In this document: positions 6,302 through 11,309 of the stretch, piece by piece
Layout: every line of letters starts with the position of its first letter
Numbering within the stretch: the stretch's first letter is position 1
NCBI GenBank assembly: GCA_003162495.1
Contig: PMOF01000294.1
Coordinates: 1 to 11,309, forward strand
Direction of reading: 5' to 3'
From: Acidobacteriaceae bacterium
GTDB lineage: Bacteria > Acidobacteriota > Terriglobia > Terriglobales > Acidobacteriaceae
Length of the DNA: 11,309 nucleotides
Notes under the pieces: model-generated
The model's input: the letters and a program-made list of their open reading frames with translations, nothing else
Told to the model about the DNA's origin: nothing
Databases searched by the model: none
Made by a program: the position numbers and the translations under genes

Positions 6302-8110
6302 CTACAGCGGGTAGCGCTCGAGGCGAATGCATTCTCGGGCAACGGTGCGGCTCAATCCCACTGCGTCGGCGGGCGTGAAACGCGCCAGCCGGCGCAGGAT
6401 GGCCAGTTGAGTCCGCAGCAGGTCGCCCTCGGCGCAGGCAGCCAACACCCTGCGCGCGGCGTGCTCGGCCATCTCCATGGTCTCCTCTGCCAGCAGGCCG
6501 GTGATGGCCGCAGCAACGTCAGCCGGGCTGCGACGCGAACTGGCGAGCTTGCGCGCCCGCAACAGCGCGGACTCCAGCGCAAAGACCTGCATAATGATGT
6601 CGGCAAGGTCGGCCATCACTTCCTGCTCGTCCTGAAGGGCGGCCATGAAGCGCTGGCTGGCCACTCCGGCCGCGAACAGGGTTATCTTTTTAGTCGCCAC
6701 CAAGACCTCGGCCTCGTGCGCCAGCGGCTCGCTCGTCTCCGCCCCGGCATCGAAACTCGGCGGTTGCATCACCTCGTCCATGAGCTTCTTGATCGCCGGC
6801 AGCAACGGGAGTTGCCCTGCAAGCGCCCGCTTCATCAGCCAGCCGGTAATGATCAGGCGGTTGATCTCGTTGGTGCCTTCGAAGATGCGATTGATGCGCG
6901 CGTCGCGATAGAACCGCTCGGCTGGATACTCCTCGACGTACCCATAGCCGCCCATGGTAGCCACCAACTCGTCGGCCACCAGGCTCATCATCTCCGAACC
7001 GTAAACTTTCAGGATGGAACATTCGACGGCGTATTCCTCGATGCGGCGCTGAATCTCGCGTGGCGAACGGGCCTCTTCCGGGGTAAGCTGGGCGAGGGCG
7101 CAATCGATCATGCCAACCGTGCGGTAAGCCATACTTTCGGCGGCGAAAAGGCGGGCAGCGCCAGCCGAAATCTTGCGCTGGATCAGGCCGAACTCCGCAA
7201 TGGGCTTTCCGAAAGCGGTGCGCTGTTTGGCATAACGAATGGTGTGCGCAAGCGCGTGGCGAGCCCCGCCGATGCAGGCGATGGCCAGCTTGAGGCGGCC
7301 TACGTTGAGCACGTTGAAGGCAATGTGGTGGCCCTTGCCGGCCTCTCCGAGCAGGTTTTCGACAGGCACTTTGCAGTCCTGCAACACCAGCGGACAGGTG
7401 GACGATCCATGAATGCCCAGCTTGTGTTCCTCTGCGCCCACGGTCAGGCCCGGCGTATCGCGCTCGATGAGGAATGCGGAAAATTTCTCTCCATCGATCT
7501 TGGCGAAAATCGTGTACAGGCTGGCGATGCCGCAGTTGGTGATCCACATTTTCTCGCCGTTCAGCGTGTAGTGCTTGCCGTCGGCCGAGAGGGTGGCGCG
7601 GGTGCGGACGTTCATTGCGTCTGACCCGGAACTGGCCTCAGAGAGCCCATAGGAACCGATCCACTCCGCTGTCGCCAGCTTGGGCAGGTAGCGCTGCTTC
7701 TGCTCCTCCGTTCCGTACCAGACCAGCGGCAGCGTAGCGATGCCGATGTGAGCGCCAAATGCCGTGGAGAAGCTCGCCAGCACCGACAGGTGATCGGAAA
7801 TCAGCGCCGAGGTGGTCTTGTCCATCCCCATGCCGCCGTATTCCTCTGGAATATCGACTGACGTAAACCCCAGCCCGGCGGCCTTGCGTATCAGAGTCTG
7901 CATAACGCCCGGCTGCTTGGCTTCAATAGCTTCGGCGGCAGGCAGAATCTCTGCGCGGGCAAACTGGATGGCCGTTGCGGCAATCTGGCGCTGCTCTTCG
8001 TTCAGGTCTTCAAGGGTAAAGACCTCGGCAGGCGTCCGAGTTTCGAGCAGGAAACTGCCGCCCGGAGCCGCAACGATAGGGAATGAAGCCAGCGTAGGGG
8101 ATATCTCCAA
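6302..8110 (-). CDS. Acyl-CoA dehydrogenase, long (~600-residue) VLCAD / Bacillus FadE (YusJ)-like
   Basis: This is a predicted 602-residue FAD enzyme for the first step of fatty-acid beta-oxidation, acyl-CoA to trans-2-enoyl-CoA with electrons passed to ETF. Visible markers: N-terminal helical domain with an IPEEYGGMGMD turn (~87-97); signature GLSEASSGSDA (155-165) and WITN (189-192) of the FAD-binding beta domain; IRYAKQRTAFGKPIAEF (~291-307); DELVATMGGYGYVEEYP (~380-396); and RIFEGTNEINR, whose Glu411 is the expected catalytic base. The ~180 residues after it form the extra helical C-terminal domain of VLCAD/ACAD9-like enzymes. The start is a TTG at 8110-8108; no in-frame ATG lies nearby and no SD is seen, so the exact N-terminus is unsure, though homology should begin by PGGSFLLE (residue ~16). 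No other beta-oxidation gene is adjacent; it converges on the permease (110-bp gap) and diverges from the glycosyltransferase. Confidence 0.92.
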   Translation of the reverse strand: MEISPTLASFPIVAAPGGSFLLETRTPAEVFTLEDLNEEQRQIAATAIQFARAEILPAAEAIEAKQPGVMQTLIRKAAGLGFTSVDIPEEYGGMGMDKTTSALISDHLSVLASFSTAFGAHIGIATLPLVWYGTEEQKQRYLPKLATAEWIGSYGLSEASSGSDAMNVRTRATLSADGKHYTLNGEKMWITNCGIASLYTIFAKIDGEKFSAFLIERDTPGLTVGAEEHKLGIHGSSTCPLVLQDCKVPVENLLGEAGKGHHIAFNVLNVGRLKLAIACIGGARHALAHTIRYAKQRTAFGKPIAEFGLIQRKISAGAARLFAAESMAYRTVGMIDCALAQLTPEEARSPREIQRRIEEYAVECSILKVYGSEMMSLVADELVATMGGYGYVEEYPAERFYRDARINRIFEGTNEINRLIITGWLMKRALAGQLPLLPAIKKLMDEVMQPPSFDAGAETSEPLAHEAEVLVATKKITLFAAGVASQRFMAALQDEQEVMADLADIIMQVFALESALLRARKLASSRRSPADVAAAITGLLAEETMEMAEHAARRVLAACAEGDLLRTQLAILRRLARFTPADAVGLSRTVARECIRLERYPL

Positions 8111-8346
8111 CTGGAAGTGAACATTACGCCATCCAAGCGAGGTAGGGCAAATCGATGCGGTGACGCTCGCGGAGAAAGATCGTCCGGTTCTGAGTGCGGC
8201 CGTGCAGGCCAGAGCGGATCATTTGCTTTCAGACGGCAAAACACGCTTTGGGCCACCGTCTGGAAAGACGATCGGCGGCTTACGAATCACGGCACCCACG
8301 GAATTGCTGACGGTACTCCGGCTCCGGCATCCCTATCCGCATCCCA

Positions 8347-8352
8347 TACAAT
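8347..8352 (+). promoter_or_regulatory. Possible -10 box at the start of the glycosyltransferase gene
   Basis: TACAAT overlaps the ATG at 8351 and lies 4 nt before a second in-frame ATG (8357). No good -35 hexamer is seen at 16-18 nt spacing. If functional, the mRNA would begin near the second ATG and be leaderless or nearly so. The rest of 8111-8350 shows no gene. Confidence 0.3.
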
Positions 8353-10069
8353 GAACATGATCCGGTCGTGGAGGCTCCCCCTGTCTGCCGTGCTTGTGAA
8401 CCTGATGAAACCCGTCGCCTGCCTGGCTAACCGGGTGTGGACGGGTGTGGCCGCGCATCTGGCGTTCGCGCCCCAGAACGGTCTAATCCACTATTTGAAG
8501 GCGATGCGGTCGACCGACATTACTTTCAAGGGGCTCTATCACTGGAATTCCTTTGACGCGGCGCTGCTGCTGCCTTACTTCGGGGTGATGGTCGTTCTGG
8601 CCATCTATGGCGTCCACCGCTATACGCTGGTCTATCTCTATTTCAAGTACCGCAAAAACTACATCGCGGAACCGCCGCTGCACTTCGATGAGCTGCCGCG
8701 GGTGACGGTGCAACTGCCGATTTACAACGAGCAGTTCGTGATTGACCGGCTGCTTGAGGCGATTTGCGCGCTGGACTATCCGCGCGAGAAGCTTGAGATT
8801 CAGGTGCTGGACGACTCGACCGACGAGACCCAAGAGGTAGCCGCGGACCTGGTGCACCGTTACGCGGCACTGGGCCATCCGATTGTCTATCTTCATCGGA
8901 CAAACCGTCATGGCTATAAGGCGGGAGCTCTGGACGAAGGCCTCAAGGTGGCCAGGGGCGAGTACGTGGCCATTTTCGACGCCGACTTTGTGCCGGCGCC
9001 CGACTGGCTGATGAAGGTGATCCACCACTTTGCCGAAGCGGAGATCGGCATGGTGCAGACGCGCTGGACTCACCTCAATCGCGATTACAGCCTGTTGACG
9101 CAGATTGAGGCGATTCTGCTGGACGGCCACTTTGTGCTGGAGCACGGAGCGCGCGTGCGCAGCGGCGACTTCTTCAACTTCAACGGCACGGCCGGCATGT
9201 GGCGGATCCAAGCCATTGCCGACGGCGGAGGCTGGCAGCACGACACGCTGACGGAAGATACCGACCTGAGTTACCGGTCGCAACTAGCCGGCTGGAAGTT
9301 CAAGTATCTACCTGATGTTGAATGTCCAGCCGAGTTACCTATCGAGATGACAGCCTTCAAGACGCAGCAGGCGCGCTGGGCAAAGGGGCTTATTCAAACC
9401 AGCATCAAAGTGTTGCCGATGATGTTCAAGTCGAACCTGCCGCGGCGCATCAAGATCGAGGCTGTTTATCATCTTACCGCCAACCTCAGCTATCCGCTGA
9501 TGATCGTCATGTCCGCATTGCTGATTCCGGCCATGGTCTGCCGCTTCTACCAGGGCTGGTTCCAGATGCTGCTGATCGATTTCCCGCTGTTCGCCGCCTC
9601 CAGCTTCTCCATCGCCGTGTTTTATCTGGTGAGCCAGCGCGAGCTCTTCCCCCGGAACTGGATCAGGACGTTCCTCTTTTTGCCCTTGCTGATGGCGCTG
9701 GGCATTGGCCTCACGGTCACCAACACCAAGGCAGTGATGGAGGCGCTGCTGGGCATCAAGAGCCCCTTTGCCCGCACTCCCAAGTATCGCGTGGCCAAGA
9801 AAGGCGAAAAATCCCAGGCAGCCGTATACCGCAAGCGGCTGGTGCTGGCGCCGTGGATCGAGCTGCTGCTGGGCTGCTATTTTCTTTTGGCAATTCTCTA
9901 TACCTTCTCAAACCACAACTACTTTACTGCGCCGTTTTTGATTCTGTTCGTGATTGGCTACTGGTACACCGGCCTGATGAGCCTGCTGCAAGGCCGCTTC
10001 GAGCGCTGGCGCAGCGGCGGCGCAAACACCGATGAATCCAGCCCCAAGCCGTTCCCGGTGGGGGTGTGA
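8351..10069 (+). CDS. Processive family 2 glycosyltransferase, cellulose/mannan-synthase-like (CslA/CslC type), membrane protein
   Basis: From ATG 8351 the protein has 572 residues. It carries the complete set of processive GT2 motifs: D154-D-S (UDP/GDP binding), D210-A-D212 (DxD metal site), T301-E-D303 with D305 (catalytic base region) and Q339-Q-A-R-W343 (acceptor/product site). The core opens with VQLPIYNEQFVIDRLLEAI and contains FFNFNGTAGMWR, resembling plant CslA/CslC glucan/mannan synthases more than bacterial BcsA. A transmembrane segment at ~70-95 precedes the GT domain, and four or five more follow (~372-398, 406-431, 438-462, 496-520, 525-547). No PilZ domain is present, so direct c-di-GMP control as in BcsA is unlikely. 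It should polymerise and extrude a polysaccharide at the inner membrane; the sugar is not deducible. The frame is open upstream to 8117 but that part looks non-coding. Starts at 8357, 8405 or 8504 are also possible, and none has a good SD. Confidence 0.88.
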   Translation: MNMIRSWRLPLSAVLVNLMKPVACLANRVWTGVAAHLAFAPQNGLIHYLKAMRSTDITFKGLYHWNSFDAALLLPYFGVMVVLAIYGVHRYTLVYLYFKYRKNYIAEPPLHFDELPRVTVQLPIYNEQFVIDRLLEAICALDYPREKLEIQVLDDSTDETQEVAADLVHRYAALGHPIVYLHRTNRHGYKAGALDEGLKVARGEYVAIFDADFVPAPDWLMKVIHHFAEAEIGMVQTRWTHLNRDYSLLTQIEAILLDGHFVLEHGARVRSGDFFNFNGTAGMWRIQAIADGGGWQHDTLTEDTDLSYRSQLAGWKFKYLPDVECPAELPIEMTAFKTQQARWAKGLIQTSIKVLPMMFKSNLPRRIKIEAVYHLTANLSYPLMIVMSALLIPAMVCRFYQGWFQMLLIDFPLFAASSFSIAVFYLVSQRELFPRNWIRTFLFLPLLMALGIGLTVTNTKAVMEALLGIKSPFARTPKYRVAKKGEKSQAAVYRKRLVLAPWIELLLGCYFLLAILYTFSNHNYFTAPFLILFVIGYWYTGLMSLLQGRFERWRSGGANTDESSPKPFPVGV

Positions 10070-10108
10070 TGCGGTGGTTTGCGAAACGTTGTAGTCGCGC
10101 TTTTCCCG

Positions 10109-10121
10109 GAATGCGGCATTC
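10109..10121. repeat. 13-base interrupted palindrome before the small membrane-protein gene
   Basis: GAATGC-G-GCATTC reads the same on both strands around one central base, and ends just before the SD (10122-10127) of the next gene. It could be a small operator or a 5-bp RNA hairpin near the ribosome site; function is unproven. Confidence 0.3.
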
Positions 10122-10133
10122 AAGAGGCGCAAA

Positions 10134-10616
10134 GTGCAAGACGGACTGAACCAGCTGCTGTTGAAGAATCCGTATATTTATGCCGTCTTTATCGTGGCAT
10201 TTTGGTGCTTCGTTTGCTTCGCCATCAGCCTCTTCAGCGGCTGGCTCACTCTTGCAAGGCGCTTCAGGAGGCAGTCTGAACCTTACGGAGACACCAAGAG
10301 CGCGGGACCATTTTTCTACACAGTATATATGCGATTCTGGTGTCACTATAACAGCGTGATTCGCATTGTCGTCGCAGAAGACGCTGTCTATTTATCCGTG
10401 ATATTCTTCTTCCGATTCGGCCACCCCCCGCTCCGCATTCCCTGGAATGAAATCAGAATTTCCGAGACAAAATGGTTCTTTCGAAGATGCCTTGTCCTGA
10501 CATGCGGAGAGTTGGAATGCATCCCGGTGCGCATCTCCGTCCGCATGGCGCGCAACCTGGGAATCCTGGAAAGACTGCCAAACGAAATGCTCTCCAATGG
10601 AACGTCTCCGACTTAA
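10134..10616 (+). CDS. Small membrane-anchored protein of unknown function
   Basis: This is a 160-residue protein starting with GTG. The start is supported by AAGAGG (10122-10127) 6 nt upstream, the clearest SD in this half of the window. A single transmembrane helix (~14-40, AVFIVAFWCFVCFAISLFSGWL) is followed by a basic RRFRR stretch, placing the rest in the cytoplasm. Residues ~60-145 alternate hydrophobic strands (VIRIVVAEDAVYLSVIFFFRFG, LRIPWNEIRISETK, CLVLTCGELECIPVRIS), a pattern like small PH/bPH-type membrane-associated domains, followed by a short amphipathic end (ARNLGILERLPNEML). I do not recognise a named family. It begins 64 bp after the glycosyltransferase gene on the same strand with no terminator between, so co-transcription is plausible; guaB downstream has its own promoter. 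Confidence 0.75.
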   Translation: MQDGLNQLLLKNPYIYAVFIVAFWCFVCFAISLFSGWLTLARRFRRQSEPYGDTKSAGPFFYTVYMRFWCHYNSVIRIVVAEDAVYLSVIFFFRFGHPPLRIPWNEIRISETKWFFRRCLVLTCGELECIPVRISVRMARNLGILERLPNEMLSNGTSPT

Positions 10617-10642
10617 GACTCAAGGCCCTTAGCCCCCTCCGC

Positions 10643-10648
10643 TACAAT
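10643..10648 (+). promoter_or_regulatory. -10 box of the guaB promoter
   Basis: TACAAT lies 62 nt before the guaB ATG. No strong -35 is visible (TCAAGG at 17-nt spacing). Transcription would start near 10655, placing the hairpin at 10657-10699 at the very 5' end of the mRNA. Confidence 0.5.
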
Positions 10649-10656
10649 AGACATAC

Positions 10657-10699
10657 GCGCCTGCCGCGCGGGGACTCGAATCCTCGGCGCGACAGGCGC
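10657..10699 (+). promoter_or_regulatory. Long GC-rich stem-loop in the guaB 5' leader
   Basis: GCGCCTG (10657-10663) pairs with CAGGCGC (10693-10699); after one C/A mismatch CGCGC (10665-10669) pairs with GCGCG (10687-10691); after a bulged G (10686) GGGGA (10670-10674) pairs with TCCTC (10681-10685, one G-U); the loop is CTCGAA. In all 17 pairs form. There is no T-run, so it is not an intrinsic terminator. It ends 11 nt before the ATG, so it could protect the 5' end or affect ribosome access. It does not match any riboswitch I recognise. Confidence 0.6.
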
Positions 10700-10710
10700 A
10701 TCAGAGCATT

Positions 10711-11309
10711 ATGCTGGCAAAAAACCTACCCGAAGCCCTCACCTTTGATGATGTGTTGCTGGTGCCTGCCTACAGCGACGTGGTGCCCATGCAGGTGAGC
10801 ACACAAACCCAGCTGACCCGCGCCATCACGCTGAATACGCCGCTGCTCTCGTCTGCCATGGACACGGTGACTGAGTCGCGCATGGCCATAGCTATGGCCC
10901 AGCAGGGCGGCATCGGCATTGTGCACCGCAACCTGACCATCGGCGACCAGGCCGGCGAAATCGACAAAGTAAAACGCTCTGAGAGCGGTATGATCGTCGA
11001 CCCGGTCACCATCGGGCCGGATCAGATGATCGGCGATGCGCTGGAAGTGATGCGGCGCTACAAGATTTCCGGCGTGCCGGTAACCCAAGGTAAGCGCCTG
11101 GTGGGCATCCTCACCAATCGCGATCTTCGCTTTGAAACCCGCACCGACATTCCCATTGGCGACGTGATGACCAGGGACAACCTGATCACGGTGCCAGTGG
11201 GCACCACCCTGGAAGAGGCGGAGCTGATCCTGCACAAGCACCGCGTGGAAAAACTGCTGGTGGTGAACGATCAGTACGAGTTGAAGGGATTAATCACGGT
11301 CAAGGATAT
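10711..11309 (+). CDS. guaB: Inosine-5'-monophosphate dehydrogenase, N-terminal part (runs off the window)
   Basis: IMPDH oxidises IMP to XMP with NAD+, the rate-limiting step of guanine nucleotide synthesis, in the cytoplasm. The 199 full codons present begin with the family's typical opening [21 protein letters not shown], followed by [34 protein letters not shown] (~41-74), the start of the TIM barrel. The Bateman module is then inserted as expected: CBS1 (~94-146, ending [11 protein letters not shown]) and CBS2 (~152 to the edge, ending LKGLITVKD), which bind adenine and guanine nucleotides allosterically. The catalytic-Cys loop lies beyond the window. ATG 10711 fits the usual N-terminus, but only a weak SD-like CAGAG (10701-10706) precedes it. 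A -10 box (10643-10648) and a strong leader hairpin (10657-10699) suggest its own promoter. No truncation or frameshift is seen in the visible part. Confidence 0.96.
   Translation, partial: MLAKNLPEALTFDDVLLVPAYSDVVPMQVSTQTQLTRAITLNTPLLSSAMDTVTESRMAIAMAQQGGIGIVHRNLTIGDQAGEIDKVKRSESGMIVDPVTIGPDQMIGDALEVMRRYKISGVPVTQGKRLVGILTNRDLRFETRTDIPIGDVMTRDNLITVPVGTTLEEAELILHKHRVEKLLVVNDQYELKGLITVKD

Noticed and set aside
6068..7624. 518-codon plus-strand frame antisense to the acyl-CoA dehydrogenase
   Set aside because: It overlaps the end of the permease and most of the dehydrogenase; the translation has no recognisable domain, while the minus strand carries all family motifs.
8117..8350. 78-codon N-terminal extension of the glycosyltransferase frame
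   Set aside because: The translation is Arg/Gly/Ser-rich with no membrane or domain pattern, has no SD, and would nearly fill the divergent intergenic region where promoters are expected.
10670..10699. tRNA-like T-arm in the guaB leader (ACTCGAATCC resembles a TTCGAATCC loop)
   Set aside because: The closing 53-61 pair and the T54 position are wrong, there is no acceptor, D or anticodon arm, and the bases are better explained by the long symmetric hairpin.

Overview
The window most likely comes from an Acidobacteriota chromosome (Terriglobia / Acidobacteriaceae type). The strongest indicator is a full-length, ATPase-less, duplicated MacB/FtsX-type permease of the kind known as ADOP (acidobacterial duplicated orphan permease), at 3723-6191. 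The moderately high GC content, the secreted TPR protein and the plant-CslA/C-like glycosyltransferase fit the same group. No phage, IS element, CRISPR array, rRNA or complete tRNA was seen.

Layout. 1-500 (-): 5' part of a secreted TPR protein, running off the window. 501-758: divergent intergenic region with a good sigma-70-type promoter facing right. 759-1142 (+): small secreted TonB_C-fold protein, followed by an intrinsic terminator (1181-1226). 1143-1507: non-coding stretch with that terminator, one copy of an intergenic repeat, a 17-bp tandem duplication and two inverted repeats. 1508-3373 (+): secreted serine beta-lactamase/esterase-like hydrolase with two N-terminal copies of a ~90-residue beta-rich domain. 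3374-3722: second repeat copy, a perfect 9-bp dyad (3557-3578) and a sigma-54-type -24/-12 element (3667-3683). 3723-6191 (+): the ADOP permease. 6302-8110 (-): ~600-residue acyl-CoA dehydrogenase, convergent with the permease. 8351-10069 (+): processive GT2 cellulose/mannan-synthase-like enzyme. 10134-10616 (+): small membrane-anchored protein of unknown function, possibly co-transcribed with the GT2 gene. 10711-11309 (+): 5' part of guaB (IMP dehydrogenase), with its own -10 box and a long leader hairpin.

The genes look like mostly independent housekeeping or envelope units: export/envelope (TPR, TonB_C, hydrolase, permease), lipid beta-oxidation (acyl-CoA dehydrogenase), polysaccharide synthesis (GT2) and purine synthesis (guaB). 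The best second-look signals are in the regulatory DNA: the likely sigma-54 promoter plus enhancer dyad before the permease, the structured guaB leader, the paired intergenic repeat, and several SD-less genes whose first ATG overlaps or directly follows a -10-like hexamer. I see no clear evidence of a new multi-gene system.
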